In this document: piece after piece, positions 1-9,732 of the stretch
How the letters are laid out: every line of letters starts with the position of its first letter
How positions within the stretch are numbered: position 1 is the first letter of the stretch
Assembly (NCBI RefSeq): GCF_003261585.1
Contig: NZ_POVU01000009.1
Span: forward strand, 35,598-99,597
DNA from: Acinetobacter sp. MB5
Lineage (GTDB): Bacteria; Pseudomonadota; Gammaproteobacteria; Pseudomonadales; Moraxellaceae
Direction: 5' to 3'
Length of the DNA stretch: 64,000 nucleotides
Position numbers and translations under genes: made by a program
Notes under the pieces: model-generated
Seen by the model: only the letters and a program-made list of their open reading frames with translations
Database searches by the model: none
Told to the model about the DNA's origin: nothing

Positions 1-423
1 ATTATTATTGTGGTGTTTGTGCTTGGGTCAATTTTAGGATTGAGGGTCAATCCACGGGAAAAAGCACTGGGAATCATGCGTGACAAAGCGCGCAAGATTG
101 GATTGCATCCCCGTTTAATCGTTGCACCTGACTGGACAAATATTCCCAAAGCCACTGAAAGCCGTGCCAGTATGGTGGCCTATTACAGTGTGCTATTACC
201 TGAAGCGAAACTACCTTTAATGCGTGCCCGAATTCAGGACGATAAGTTGGAACTGGTGTATGGGGATGAGAAATTTAAAGATTATCCCATTGCATTAAAG
301 GGGATTTATGCTATTGATATGCAGGCAAACTGTGTGGGTGCGTATTGGGATGAACATGCAGACTTACATGCGACCCAATTAGAAGCAATGAAAGCATACT
401 TAACAGCTTTGGCTGAACGTTAA
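1..423 (+). CDS. Membrane-anchored protein of unknown function, 5' end missing
   Basis: The frame is open from the first base, and the first visible residues (IIIVVFVLGSILGL) are the end of a hydrophobic membrane anchor, so the true start lies before the window. The remaining ~125 residues form a soluble domain with alternating charged and hydrophobic residues and no catalytic motif I recognise. The gene lies directly upstream of topA (30 bases) and may be cotranscribed with it. I know this type of protein as a conserved hypothetical upstream of topA in Acinetobacter; its function is unknown. A GTG at base 10 could be read as a start, but it would cut the membrane segment. Confidence 0.75.
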   Translation: MIIVVFVLGSILGLRVNPREKALGIMRDKARKIGLHPRLIVAPDWTNIPKATESRASMVAYYSVLLPEAKLPLMRARIQDDKLELVYGDEKFKDYPIALKGIYAIDMQANCVGAYWDEHADLHATQLEAMKAYLTALAER

Positions 424-452
424 AATTTTAGAAATAGGAAACGAATACCATT

Positions 453-3098
453 ATGGCGAATGCTCCTCGGTCTAGCGCTAAAACGACTACAGAACAATCC
501 GAAAGTGCGACTAAAAAACGCGCACTGGTGATTGTGGAGTCGCCAGCCAAAGCGAAAACCATTAACAAGTATTTGGGGAATGAATATATCGTCAAGTCTT
601 CGGTCGGTCACGTTCGTGACTTGCCGACAGGCGGTTCAGCCAACAAAACGGGTGAGAAAAAACCAGCCACCCGTACCAAATTAACCGATGCCGAAAAACA
701 GCAAAAATCACAGCTTGCTCTGATTAACCGTATGGGTGTTGATCCTGAACATGATTGGGCCGCGCATTATGAAGTTTTGCCAGGCAAAGAACATGTGGTT
801 GCTGAGTTAAAAAAACTGGCTTCACAAGTTGATGAAATCTATCTCGCAACGGATTTGGACCGTGAAGGGGAAGCGATTGCTTGGCATTTACGTGAAGTGA
901 TCGGTGGTGCTGATTCGCGTTATCAACGTGTGGTGTTTAACGAAATTACCAAAAATGCCATTCAGGAAGCGTTTAAGCATCCTACCCGTTTAGATATCCA
1001 TCGTGTCAATGCACAACAGGCACGTCGTTTTCTAGACCGTGTCGTAGGCTTTATGATTTCTCCTTTACTTTGGGAGAAAATTGCACGTGGTCTATCAGCA
1101 GGACGCGTTCAATCTGTTGCGGTTAAACTGGTGGTAGAGCGTGAGCGTGAAATTCGTGCCTTTATCCCAGAAGAATATTGGCAAGTCTTTGCTGACACCA
1201 AATCTTTGAACGATGACATTCGTCTAGAAGCGGTCAAGCAAGCAGGCAAAACACTCAAATTACGCAATAAAGCAGAAACCGACGCTTTATTGAATATTTT
1301 AAAAGGCGCTGAATATAAAGTTGCCAACCGCGAGGATAAACCGACCAAGGTTAATCCAAGTGCACCATATATCACCTCAACTCTACAGCAAGCAGCCAGT
1401 ACGCGTTTAGGTTTCTCTGTGAAGAAAACCATGATGTTGGCGCAGCGTTTGTACGAAGCAGGTTTTATTACCTATATGCGTACCGACTCGACTTTCTTGA
1501 GTGATGATGCGGTGAATATGGTGCGTCACCATATTGAAACGGAATTTGGTGCTAAATACCTGCCAGCAAAACCAAATCGTTATGGCAATAAAGCGGGTGC
1601 ACAAGAAGCCCATGAAGCAATTCGTCCATCTAATGTAGCCCTTTCAGGTGATCAACTGGTGGGTGTGGAACGTGATGCCCAGCGTTTGTATGATTTAATC
1701 TGGCGCCAATTTGTGGCATGTCAGATGACACCAGCAGAATATCTATCTTCTACAATTTTGGTCGATGCCAATGGTGTTGAACTAAAAGCCAAAGGTCGTA
1801 CTCTGGTATTTGATGGCTTTACTAAAGTCCGTGGTCAAAACAAGTCTGATGATGATGTGTTGTTGCCTGCTGTGAAAGTCGGTGAAGTCCTTAATCTGGA
1901 AAAACTTGATCCATCACAACATTTCACCAAGCCACCAGCACGTTTTACTGAGGCGTCATTGGTCAAAGAGTTGGAAAAGCGTGGGATTGGTCGACCATCG
2001 ACCTATGCTGCGATTATTTCGACCATTCAGGAACGCGGTTACGTCAAACTGGAAAACCGTCGTCTCTTTGCGGAAAAAATGGGTGAGATTGTCACTGACC
2101 GCTTGGATGAAAGTTTTAACAACCTGATGAACTATGCATTTACTGCGGATCTTGAAGGTCAGCTCGATAGAGTTGCAACAGGTGAGCGTAACTGGAAAGA
2201 GTTACTCGACACGTTCTATGGTGACTTTAAAAACCGTTTAACAGTCGCACAAGGCGATCATGGCATGCGCCGTAATCAGCCTGTAGAAGTGGCTGATGTT
2301 CACTGTCCAGAATGTAGCCGTCCAATGCAGATTCGTACGGGAACAACAGGTGTATTCCTCGGTTGTTCGGGCTATAACTTGCCACCGAAAGAACGTTGTA
2401 AAGGTACGCTCAACCTGACGCCAGTTGAGTCTTTAGCGGTGCTATCCGATGATGATAGTGCTGAAACTGCCGATCTTATGTCTAAACGCCGTTGTCCAAA
2501 ATGTGGTACGGCAATGGACAGCTATGTGATTGATGGTGGTCGTAAACTGCATATTTGCGGGAATAACCCAGACTGTGAAGGTTATGAACTTGAAGAAGGT
2601 GAGTTCAAGATCAAAGGGTACGATGGCCCGACCATTCCATGTGACAAATGTGATGGCGAAATGCAGTTAAAAACTGGACGTTTTGGCCCTTACTTTGCCT
2701 GCATGAGTTGTGACAATACCCGTAAAGTTCTGAAAAATGGTCAACCTGCACCTCCACGTGTTGATCCAATTAAAATGGAACATCTCCGTTCAGCAAAACA
2801 TGATGATTTCTTCGTGTTGAGAGATGGTGCAGCAGGTCTGTTTTTGGCAGCAAGTAAGTTTCCGAAAATTCGTGAAACTCGTGCACCAAAAGTGGCAGAG
2901 CTGCGTACGGTGGCTGAACAGCTTGATCCGAAATATCAGTATTTGTTGCAAGCACCCGATGCTGACCCAGAAGGCAATGTAACCATTGTCAAATTCAGTC
3001 GTAAAAATCAGGCACAGTATATTGGTTCTGAAAATGCTGAAGGCAAGCCGACCAAATGGAGTCTTGTTTATCAGGATAGTAAGTGGATTGAAGGTTAA
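453..3098 (+). CDS. topA: DNA topoisomerase I
   Basis: This type IA topoisomerase relaxes negative supercoils by cutting one strand through a 5'-phosphotyrosine and passing the other through. The TOPRIM start ([14 protein letters not shown], residues ~24-37) and acidic motif ([13 protein letters not shown]) are plain. The catalytic tyrosine lies in the YMRTDST motif (~residue 342). Several Cys-x2-Cys zinc ribbons follow in the C-terminal third ([26 protein letters not shown]). The length of 881 residues is near the 865 of the E. coli enzyme. The start is preceded by an AGGA-type ribosome site. The gene ends 84 bases before the next gene, with a terminator-like hairpin in between. Confidence 0.97.
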   Translation: MANAPRSSAKTTTEQSESATKKRALVIVESPAKAKTINKYLGNEYIVKSSVGHVRDLPTGGSANKTGEKKPATRTKLTDAEKQQKSQLALINRMGVDPEHDWAAHYEVLPGKEHVVAELKKLASQVDEIYLATDLDREGEAIAWHLREVIGGADSRYQRVVFNEITKNAIQEAFKHPTRLDIHRVNAQQARRFLDRVVGFMISPLLWEKIARGLSAGRVQSVAVKLVVEREREIRAFIPEEYWQVFADTKSLNDDIRLEAVKQAGKTLKLRNKAETDALLNILKGAEYKVANREDKPTKVNPSAPYITSTLQQAASTRLGFSVKKTMMLAQRLYEAGFITYMRTDSTFLSDDAVNMVRHHIETEFGAKYLPAKPNRYGNKAGAQEAHEAIRPSNVALSGDQLVGVERDAQRLYDLIWRQFVACQMTPAEYLSSTILVDANGVELKAKGRTLVFDGFTKVRGQNKSDDDVLLPAVKVGEVLNLEKLDPSQHFTKPPARFTEASLVKELEKRGIGRPSTYAAIISTIQERGYVKLENRRLFAEKMGEIVTDRLDESFNNLMNYAFTADLEGQLDRVATGERNWKELLDTFYGDFKNRLTVAQGDHGMRRNQPVEVADVHCPECSRPMQIRTGTTGVFLGCSGYNLPPKERCKGTLNLTPVESLAVLSDDDSAETADLMSKRRCPKCGTAMDSYVIDGGRKLHICGNNPDCEGYELEEGEFKIKGYDGPTIPCDKCDGEMQLKTGRFGPYFACMSCDNTRKVLKNGQPAPPRVDPIKMEHLRSAKHDDFFVLRDGAAGLFLAASKFPKIRETRAPKVAELRTVAEQLDPKYQYLLQAPDADPEGNVTIVKFSRKNQAQYIGSENAEGKPTKWSLVYQDSKWIEG

Positions 3099-3122
3099 GA
3101 CCTTCGTTTGAAATTGATTTAA

Positions 3123-3151
3123 AAATGCTGGCAAATTTGCTGGCATTTTTT
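3123..3151 (+). terminator. Probable intrinsic terminator after topA
   Basis: An ATGC...GCAT stem with two G-U pairs and an inner GCAA/TTGC part is followed by a run of T. The two TGGC elements also read as a direct repeat, so the stem is imperfect. Confidence 0.55.
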
Positions 3152-3182
3152 ATAGAACAACAATAAATAGGTACTTGAGGAT

Positions 3183-3941
3183 ATGTGGAAAAAAATTCGA
3201 ATTTTAATTTTATTGTCAGTGTTGCTGGTGGTTGCGGTCAATGCATGGCGAGACCAAAATCAAAATTGGAATCATCCTGTAGTGGTGCTGTTACATCCAG
3301 TCAATGCCGATGGGCAAACCGCAACTGAACAATATATTCGGCAGTTAACCGTAGATAATTTTAGAGATTCCCAAGCATTTTTGGCAGAAACCAGTGCAGC
3401 TTATCGTGGGCAAAAGGTTTATTTTATTTATCAACTTGGGCGTGAGTTGACCCAGCAGCCACCGAAAGTTCCAGAAAATGCCACAACGATGCAAGCGATT
3501 TTATGGAGCTTAAAATTCCGTTATTACGCATGGCAACAGCATCAGTCCAAAGATGGTCGCCCAACGGTCACCTTGTATTTAAACTATTATGATCCACAAC
3601 ATATTTCAGCGTTAAAACATTCTACAGCGTTAGAAAAAGGCAAGATCGGGTCAGTCAATCTATTTGCATCTCCTGCGCAGGCAGCGCAGAATGAAATTGT
3701 AGTGACACATGAGCTGTTGCATACCTTTGGGGCAACCGATAAATACGATTTAACGACAGGTCAACCGATTTACCCTTTAGGTTATAGCAATCCTGAGCAA
3801 CAGCCGTTATATCCGCAGCATCAGGCTGAAATTATGGGAGGCTATATTGCGTTGTCAGCAACCCAACATAGAATGCCTGATAGTCTCGCAGAGGTTGAAT
3901 TAAATAAAGCCACGGCCACTGAAGTGGGGTGGATAAAATAA
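3183..3941 (+). CDS. Putative membrane-anchored or exported zinc metallopeptidase-like protein
   Basis: An N-terminal hydrophobic segment (residues ~5-20, after KK) suggests export or an inner-membrane anchor with the rest periplasmic. Near residue 178 the sequence HELLHTFGATD fits HExxHxxGxxD, the metzincin-style zinc site of snapalysin-like and related peptidases. A Met within IMGGY, ~40 residues further on, could act as the Met-turn. I do not recognise the family beyond this motif and the substrate is unknown. A GAGG ribosome site precedes the ATG. The HdeD-like gene starts 13 bases after the stop, so the two are probably cotranscribed. Peptidase activity is inferred from the motif only. 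Confidence 0.7.
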   Translation: MWKKIRILILLSVLLVVAVNAWRDQNQNWNHPVVVLLHPVNADGQTATEQYIRQLTVDNFRDSQAFLAETSAAYRGQKVYFIYQLGRELTQQPPKVPENATTMQAILWSLKFRYYAWQQHQSKDGRPTVTLYLNYYDPQHISALKHSTALEKGKIGSVNLFASPAQAAQNEIVVTHELLHTFGATDKYDLTTGQPIYPLGYSNPEQQPLYPQHQAEIMGGYIALSATQHRMPDSLAEVELNKATATEVGWIK

Positions 3942-3954
3942 AAAGAGAATAATT

Positions 3955-4524
3955 ATGCTTACAGTCGGAAATGACTTGGTGCGTCATCAACTGCATCAGC
4001 AACGAAAATGGTATTTGGCTTTTGGCTGGTTATTGGTGTTATTTACGGTAATATTGCTATTGAGCTTGCCCTTTGCTACGTTGGCGGTTGTCGTACTGTT
4101 TGGTACGCTGATGATGTTGGCAGCAATCCTGCATGTTCTGGCGGCATTTAAGTTTTTTGAAGGCGGTGTTCGCTGGGTCTGGTTGTTATTTGCAGTGATT
4201 TATTTTATCGCAGGCTTTTTAGCATTTCGCCATCCTTGGGGGACTGCCATTTTTTTGACACAGATCGTGGGTGTTATTCTTATTGTGGCAGGTGTGTTAC
4301 GTATCTTTAAGGCTCTTTTGTTTCGTGCCTTTCAAGGCTGGGGCTGGATTGTCTTCTCAGGTGGTTTTACAGTACTGACTGGAATTCTGATTTTAATCAC
4401 GCCGAATACCGCATTTTGGTTATTAGGATTCTGTTTGGCACTCGATCTATTTTTTCAGGGAATTAACTATTTAAACTTGGCTGCAGTCATTAAGCAAATT
4501 CCACCAAGCTCAGCAGACATTTAA
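3955..4524 (+). CDS. HdeD family (DUF308) inner membrane protein
   Basis: The protein is 189 residues with about six hydrophobic helices arranged as repeated pairs. Short glycine- and aromatic-rich loops such as FEGGVRWVWLLFAVIYFIAG are typical of the HdeD/DUF308 family. HdeD in E. coli is linked to acid resistance at high cell density, but the biochemical role of the family is not settled. The gene follows the metallopeptidase-like gene by 13 bases. No signal beyond the membrane helices is visible, so only the family assignment is supported. Confidence 0.8.
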   Translation: MLTVGNDLVRHQLHQQRKWYLAFGWLLVLFTVILLLSLPFATLAVVVLFGTLMMLAAILHVLAAFKFFEGGVRWVWLLFAVIYFIAGFLAFRHPWGTAIFLTQIVGVILIVAGVLRIFKALLFRAFQGWGWIVFSGGFTVLTGILILITPNTAFWLLGFCLALDLFFQGINYLNLAAVIKQIPPSSADI

Positions 4525-4750
4525 TGTTTGTAATATAAAGAATTTGAGAATTTCGCCGTTTAAAATTGAACTGGGAATGTATCACAAGCTGCATTCCTTT
4601 CTGGTCTTGTATGACATTCATCGGTATTCATCACATTGTTTTGCTGAGGATATAGACAATATAAAGATTCAATTTTAGAGTAATCACTAGAATGACTTTC
4701 AAAATTTGAGATCCAATGGGCAATCATCGGGTTAAAGAGGGAGGGTAGAC

Positions 4751-6214
4751 ATGACTGAAATTGAATTAAAATTTCAAGTGCCAATCTCACAGCATGTCAA
4801 TGTTTCTCAGGCATTCGATTCTCAAACGCAGCAGACCTGTGAACTGTATAGCCAGTATTATGATACGCCAGACAGAAAGTTGGCAGCAGCTGAACTAGAG
4901 TTGAGCTTAAGTTTAAAAGAAAATCAATGGATTCAGACGCTCAAATATGTAGGCGCTAGCCAATATAATCCTTTAGAACATGTGGTGAGTTTAGCTGAGA
5001 GTAATATACCGATCGTGAATGTTGATTTACATCAGGGAACGGCTGTTGGTCAGCTTTTCTTTGATGTTCTGGGTAAAAAAGATGCATTAATTTTGCAATT
5101 TGAAACGGATATTCTTCGTACATTTCAAATTTTTGAAGAAAAACATAGCAAAATAAAAGTATCGTTAGATATTGGTGAAATTCGGACAGAACAGCAGCAT
5201 ATTTCGATTTATGAACTGGTGTTTGAGCGACAAGCAGGTTCTATGGGTGGCTTATTCGCTTTCGTACAGGCATGGATTGAACGTTATGACTTATGGCTCG
5301 ATGTAAGTCGTCATGTCACACGTGGCGATCAATTATCCCAAGGTTTGAATACTTTACCAGTCATACAGGCATCTCAAGTCACATTTAAAAAAAAGCAGTC
5401 TACAGAGTGTGCTTTACGCCTCATGGTTGCGAACTGCTTACAGCAAATTTTCCCTAATCTTCGTGATGTCATTGATGAAACTGCTGAAATAGAGCATTTA
5501 CATCAGATTCGGATTGGGATTCGTCGATTACGCAGTACCCTGAATGTTTTTGGTCATTGGTCTAAGCATGTAAATCCTGCATGGGAGCCTGCTTTAAAAG
5601 TATTGTTTAATCAACTTGGAAGCGTTCGTGACCGTGATGCCTTAGAGGAAACATTGCTTCCTAAATTGCGTGCAGCGGGCGCACCTTATGTAGAACTTCC
5701 TGTCCATGCAGCGGGAGATCATGCGGCAATGCTGGCTTTAAGTCATCCATCCTGTAATCAGTTATGGATCGGGTTAATTGCATTTGCACAATCTCCTGCA
5801 CAAGGAAAAAGTCAGTTAAAGGCAGGCGGCGATTTAACTGAACTTGCCAGAAAAGAAATTAAGCATCTGCATCGGCAGTTGTTAAAAGACACAGAAATTG
5901 ATTTTAATGTACAGGAATTTTTATGGCATCGCACACGTAAGCGACTGAAACGCCTGCGCTATTGTACTGAATTTATCTCTGGATTGTATGAACCCAAAAG
6001 TGTCCAGCGATATCTGAATGCATTGCGCCCAGTACAAGATATTTTGGGTCAATATAACGATGCAGTCATTGCAGAACAGCTATTTAAACAGCAAGCACAG
6101 CAGCATCCAGAAGCTTGGTTTGTATTAGGATGGTTGCTCCCATATCGGATGCAATTACTGGCTGAATCCGTTGCTGCCTTACGCAAACTGCAACACGTCA
6201 AAAGATTTTGGTAG
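4751..6214 (+). CDS. CYTH and CHAD domain protein, inorganic triphosphatase-like
   Basis: The N-terminus carries the CYTH signature EIELKF (residues 3-8; ExExK), part of the acidic/basic tunnel that binds triphosphate and metal. The C-terminal ~280 residues form a CHAD helical domain with conserved His/Arg motifs (HLHQIRIGIRRLRS, RTRKRLKRLRYC) thought to bind polyphosphate-like anions. The same domain order occurs in E. coli YgiF, an inorganic triphosphatase, though this protein is longer (487 against 433 residues). A GAGGGAGGG-type purine-rich site lies before the ATG. The gene appears monocistronic. Activity on triphosphate is inferred from the family. Confidence 0.88.
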   Translation: MTEIELKFQVPISQHVNVSQAFDSQTQQTCELYSQYYDTPDRKLAAAELELSLSLKENQWIQTLKYVGASQYNPLEHVVSLAESNIPIVNVDLHQGTAVGQLFFDVLGKKDALILQFETDILRTFQIFEEKHSKIKVSLDIGEIRTEQQHISIYELVFERQAGSMGGLFAFVQAWIERYDLWLDVSRHVTRGDQLSQGLNTLPVIQASQVTFKKKQSTECALRLMVANCLQQIFPNLRDVIDETAEIEHLHQIRIGIRRLRSTLNVFGHWSKHVNPAWEPALKVLFNQLGSVRDRDALEETLLPKLRAAGAPYVELPVHAAGDHAAMLALSHPSCNQLWIGLIAFAQSPAQGKSQLKAGGDLTELARKEIKHLHRQLLKDTEIDFNVQEFLWHRTRKRLKRLRYCTEFISGLYEPKSVQRYLNALRPVQDILGQYNDAVIAEQLFKQQAQQHPEAWFVLGWLLPYRMQLLAESVAALRKLQHVKRFW

Positions 6215-6422
6215 TTGTTTATCTACGCTATTCACAAGAGGGCATTTGTTTACATAAAATTTTTTGAATATGAAGCATTCAAGTCAGCATAGAACACGGT
6301 CACTCACGATAATTTTACAGGTTCTTTGCACTTCTCCCGACTTATGATCTCAGTTCAGTTACAGCAAGCAAGGCGAGTTTGTTAAACTAGAGACTGTACC
6401 TTGATTGATTTATGATGTTTGC

Positions 6423-8399
6423 ATGAGCCTTGAAACCTTGATTTCCGAGTTAAATCCGCAGCAAAAACGGGCGGCAACGACAACAGCTCAAAACTGTCTG
6501 GTTTTGGCTGGAGCAGGGTGTGGGAAAACCAAAACCATTGTGGCCCGTGCAGCTTATCTCATCGAACAGGGCATCCCTGCCAATCAGATTCAAATTTTGA
6601 CGTTTACACGCCGTACTGCCAGTGAAATTGTGACACGCGTAGAGCAACATTTGGGCGAAGCAGCACAGGGTCTACGGGCTTCAACATTCCATACCTTTTG
6701 TATGTATTTGCTACGCCGTAACCCAAAAGCCTTTGGATTGACTCAGTTTAGTATTATTGATCGGGATGATCAGCTCATGATCTTTCGGTTATTGCGAGGC
6801 AAAGGACGCGATAATATTTTACCGAAAGCCGCTCAACTCTGTGATCTGTATTCTTATGCGCGTAATACACAAGTGAAACTGTCTGAGGCATTGATACAAC
6901 AGATGCCTGAAGCTTTAGAACACAAAGCTGAAATTGCCGAAGTTATGCGTCAGTACGAACAGCGTAAACAGGATCGCAATTATCTAGATTACGATGATAT
7001 TTTGTCTATTGTGGCAGGGAATTTACAGCAATCGCCAGAACTGGTGGATTGGGTCAGTCGTTTGTGCTCGGTCATGTTGGTTGATGAAATGCAGGACACG
7101 AATCCGTTACAGTGGTCATTAATCGAGCCACTGATTGGGCGAGTGCAGTTGTTTTGTGTCGGAGATGATGCTCAGTCGATTTATGGCTTCCGTGGTGCAG
7201 ATTTTGAAAATATCCATCATTTTAAAAGTCGTATTCCCGATGCAGAAGTGCTGACACTTGAGGAAAATTATCGCTCTACGCAGGAAATTCTGGATTTATC
7301 CAATTGGTTATTGCGAAGTAGTTCGATTCAATATAATAAACAGCTCCGCGCGTATCGTGGCTCGGGACAAAAACCACATTTACATATTTTCCCGAATGAA
7401 TTTGAAGAAGCGAATTGGATTGCACAGGATTTACAGCGACGTTATCAGCAAGATGTTTCGTGGAACACCCACATGATTTTAGTGCGCTCTGCTTTTGCAG
7501 CACGCTATTTGGAAAGTGCTTTTATTAAAATGGCGATTCCTTACCGATTTGTCGGTGGAACCAAATTACTGGAAGCCGCACATGTTAAAGATCTACTCAG
7601 CCTCCTTCGAATCGCTGCAAACCCGCAAGATGATATTGCCTGGATGCGATTCTTAACCTTGTGGAATGGTGTGGGTGATGTTGGTGCGAGTCGGCTGACT
7701 GCAGAGTTAATTGGCTTAGAAGATTTAACAGCACGCTGCGAACGTCTGGAACGTCATGGTAAAGTGTCGCAAGAAGCCATTTTAATTCTCAAGCAACTTT
7801 CGATCTTGCAGCATGAAGTCCAGCATAGTATTGGGCTTGCAATAGATGCACTCACAGAGCAGCTTGCACAAAATTATCAAAATCAGGACTGGACGCGCCG
7901 TGTCAAAGATTTTGATTTGGTGAAGCAACTGGCAAAAAAACATGGTTCTTTGGGCGAATTTCTTGAAGAATATGTGCTAGAGCCGATTTCGATTTCAGAA
8001 GTCGAGCGTAGCCCTGATCAGGATGTCGTGACCCTGATTACGGTGCATTCAGCCAAAGGTGCGGAGCAAAAAGTTTGCTATGTGCCACATCTGACGGTGA
8101 ATCAGTATCCACATGCACGAGCACAAGGTGACTTTGATGCCGTGGAAGAAGAGCGTCGTGTGCTCTATGTGGCGTTAACACGTGCACAAAATGAATTAAT
8201 TTTGACCAAGCAGGATTTAAATCATTGGGCATATGATCAAACGGATGAGCAAGGGCGTAAAATCAGCAGCTATTTTTTGAATGACTTGCCATCATCCTTG
8301 GTAAACGCTGAAGTGCATAAGCGTGTACCTTCAACCCAAACACATTTTTCCCCAAAGAAATCACCAACCCGTATTACATTTGGTCTAGATTTTGATTAG
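6423..8399 (+). CDS. UvrD/Rep-type superfamily 1A ATP-dependent DNA helicase
   Basis: All SF1A helicase motifs are visible in order: Q-motif region LNPQQKRAA, Walker A AGAGCGKTKT, Ia LTFTRRTASEI, Walker B LVDEMQD (the family usually has DEFQD), III GDDAQSIYGFRGAD, IV LEENYRST, V TVHSAKGAEQ and VI RRVLYVALTRA. At 658 residues it is close to Rep (673) but shorter than UvrD (720). It probably unwinds DNA 3' to 5' in repair or replication restart. I prefer the ATG at 6423 over an upstream TTG because homology begins there; neither has a strong ribosome site. I cannot tell Rep from a third UvrD-like paralogue. Confidence 0.9.
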   Translation: MSLETLISELNPQQKRAATTTAQNCLVLAGAGCGKTKTIVARAAYLIEQGIPANQIQILTFTRRTASEIVTRVEQHLGEAAQGLRASTFHTFCMYLLRRNPKAFGLTQFSIIDRDDQLMIFRLLRGKGRDNILPKAAQLCDLYSYARNTQVKLSEALIQQMPEALEHKAEIAEVMRQYEQRKQDRNYLDYDDILSIVAGNLQQSPELVDWVSRLCSVMLVDEMQDTNPLQWSLIEPLIGRVQLFCVGDDAQSIYGFRGADFENIHHFKSRIPDAEVLTLEENYRSTQEILDLSNWLLRSSSIQYNKQLRAYRGSGQKPHLHIFPNEFEEANWIAQDLQRRYQQDVSWNTHMILVRSAFAARYLESAFIKMAIPYRFVGGTKLLEAAHVKDLLSLLRIAANPQDDIAWMRFLTLWNGVGDVGASRLTAELIGLEDLTARCERLERHGKVSQEAILILKQLSILQHEVQHSIGLAIDALTEQLAQNYQNQDWTRRVKDFDLVKQLAKKHGSLGEFLEEYVLEPISISEVERSPDQDVVTLITVHSAKGAEQKVCYVPHLTVNQYPHARAQGDFDAVEEERRVLYVALTRAQNELILTKQDLNHWAYDQTDEQGRKISSYFLNDLPSSLVNAEVHKRVPSTQTHFSPKKSPTRITFGLDFD

Positions 8400-8450
8400 G
8401 TATCCGATGTTTCAAGACATCGTTTCAATCGACAATGAAAAGGTTTATAC

Positions 8451-8699
8451 ATGAAAATTTTAGTGCGTAACTTAGAGCGTTCAATTAACGAAGATGAACT
8501 GAAAGAATTATTTCAGACTTATGGTGATGTTGAATCTTGCGTAATTGTGCTCGATCAGGCAACGGGTAAATCAAAAGGCTTTGGCTTTGTTGAAATGCCA
8601 CATGCACGTGAAGCCATTAAAGCGATTAAAGGGTTAAATACCTTGAAGATCAAAGGATTTGGAATTCGCGTTAAAGCAGCTGCAAGCGAAGAAAAATAA
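8451..8699 (+). CDS. Single-RRM RNA-binding protein
   Basis: The 82 residues are essentially one RNA recognition motif. RNP2 is ILVRNL (residues 3-8) and RNP1 is KGFGFVEM (~42-49), with the two aromatic residues that stack on RNA bases. There is no glycine-rich tail of the kind seen in cyanobacterial cold-induced Rbp proteins. An AAGG-type ribosome site lies ~9 bases before the ATG and a terminator follows, so the gene is short and probably transcribed alone or as the tail of the helicase transcript. A role in RNA metabolism or cold adaptation is inferred from the family only. Confidence 0.9.
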   Translation: MKILVRNLERSINEDELKELFQTYGDVESCVIVLDQATGKSKGFGFVEMPHAREAIKAIKGLNTLKIKGFGIRVKAAASEEK

Positions 8700-8709
8700 A
8701 TTGGAAAAG

Positions 8710-8734
8710 GAAGGTATTAAAGCCTTCTTTTTTT
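8710..8734 (+). terminator. Intrinsic terminator after the RRM gene
   Basis: A short GAAGG...CCTTC stem is followed by a run of seven T. Confidence 0.7.
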
Positions 8735-8824
8735 ATATAAAAACATCAAAAAACTATATTCAAAGCATTAGACTGGCGCTAATCTATGAATAGGTTATCT
8801 GAGATGAATTGAAAGGAAATCATT

Positions 8825-9328
8825 ATGTCACGTGTTGCTCGCTACCATGCCGATCGTACCAACCAAAAATTATATTTTGCGCGTTTAGCATGTTTGCAAG
8901 CAGAACAGACTGATCATGTACAACAAATTCAAGCTTATCGTGAAGCGGCCGTATTTCATTTACATGGAGCGATGTTGGCATTTTTGCAGGAGTTAGTGCG
9001 TTATTATCGGTTGAGTGATACTCAGCCGACATTGAAGTCGATTGAAGAGCATATGGCAGAAAAAGGGCAAGTTTCACCTGAAGTGACTGTCATGCAACAG
9101 CTTGCTCGCGATGGTTTTATTGCTGAATTAAAACGTGCATATCGTATGTGTCAGTATGCGCCTGAGCCAATTGCACCTACAGCAGAGCAAGAAACATCAT
9201 CTAATTTGATTATCAAAGTAACTCAAGGGCCGCAGTCATGGTTGCCAGATATCGAGATTCTACGTGAATGGCATCGTGAGTTAAGTCGTTTGATTGATGG
9301 CTTTCGTAATGAGATGGTCGAATTTTAA
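8825..9328 (+). CDS. Conserved small protein of unknown function (DUF6586-like)
   Basis: The protein is 167 residues, helical and soluble, with no signal peptide or membrane segment. The first ~90 residues read as amphipathic helices rich in Gln, Ala and Tyr, followed by a Pro-rich linker (APEPIAPTAEQE) and a C-terminal helix ending in MVEF. I associate it with small uncharacterised families found in Acinetobacter and Pseudomonas (DUF6586 is my best guess), but this rests on memory of similar proteins. A strong GAAAGGAAA ribosome site precedes the ATG. The next small gene starts 72 bases downstream. Confidence 0.7.
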   Translation: MSRVARYHADRTNQKLYFARLACLQAEQTDHVQQIQAYREAAVFHLHGAMLAFLQELVRYYRLSDTQPTLKSIEEHMAEKGQVSPEVTVMQQLARDGFIAELKRAYRMCQYAPEPIAPTAEQETSSNLIIKVTQGPQSWLPDIEILREWHRELSRLIDGFRNEMVEF

Positions 9329-9400
9329 TACCTTGAATTTTACATTTTTGCACCGATATAAAGTCTAAGTGTTTAAATTCGTGGTGCGTATGGAGGTCGT

Positions 9401-9679
9401 ATGTCTATACAGCAATTGAAAGAGTTATTTGGTAATCAAGATGCAGTTCTTGAGCTTGTGCAATTAGAAAATGGTGAGTTAGCACTACGCAATGCGGACT
9501 CGGAAAAAGCACCATTGGTTACTATTCAGTTTAATGACGAGGTTCGTGAATTACTCGGTGAAAATACCGCAGTAGTTGCACAACATATGATTCAGGCTGC
9601 ACTAATGGGGCTGCTCGAAAAACAGGTCAATCAATGGCAAGCCGAAGTTGTGGATGAACCCCCTAAAGTTTTTAGTTAA
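9401..9679 (+). CDS. Conserved small acidic protein of unknown function
   Basis: The protein is 92 residues and acidic, with the pattern LELVQLENGELALRN...VTIQFNDEVRELLGE and then a helix with hydrophobic and Gln residues. I do not recognise a domain. It has an almost ideal GGAGGT ribosome site and its own terminator, so it is very likely expressed. It follows the 167-residue unknown gene on the same strand by 72 bases and could share its transcript. No function can be assigned. Confidence 0.75.
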   Translation: MSIQQLKELFGNQDAVLELVQLENGELALRNADSEKAPLVTIQFNDEVRELLGENTAVVAQHMIQAALMGLLEKQVNQWQAEVVDEPPKVFS

Positions 9680-9691
9680 TTGAAAAGGAAA

Positions 9692-9720
9692 AACGTACAG
9701 TTTGGCTGTACGTTTTTTTT
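9692..9720. terminator. Bidirectional intrinsic terminator
   Basis: An ACGTACAG...CTGTACGT stem with a 5-base loop has T on the right and A on the left. It lies between convergent genes and can serve the small acidic protein gene (+) and, more weakly, the antiporter gene (-). Confidence 0.85.
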
Positions 9721-9732
9721 ATACGTATTTTT

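Noticed and set aside
1109..1432. Minus-strand frame inside topA, and similar frames at 2790-3146 and elsewhere
   Set aside because: They lie opposite a clear gene, lack ribosome sites and family motifs, and follow from the codon pattern of the real gene.
4560..4790. Minus-strand 76-codon frame in the gap before the CYTH-CHAD gene
   Set aside because: It overlaps the start and ribosome site of the CYTH-CHAD gene, has no recognisable sequence and no own terminator. The gap shows no other structure.
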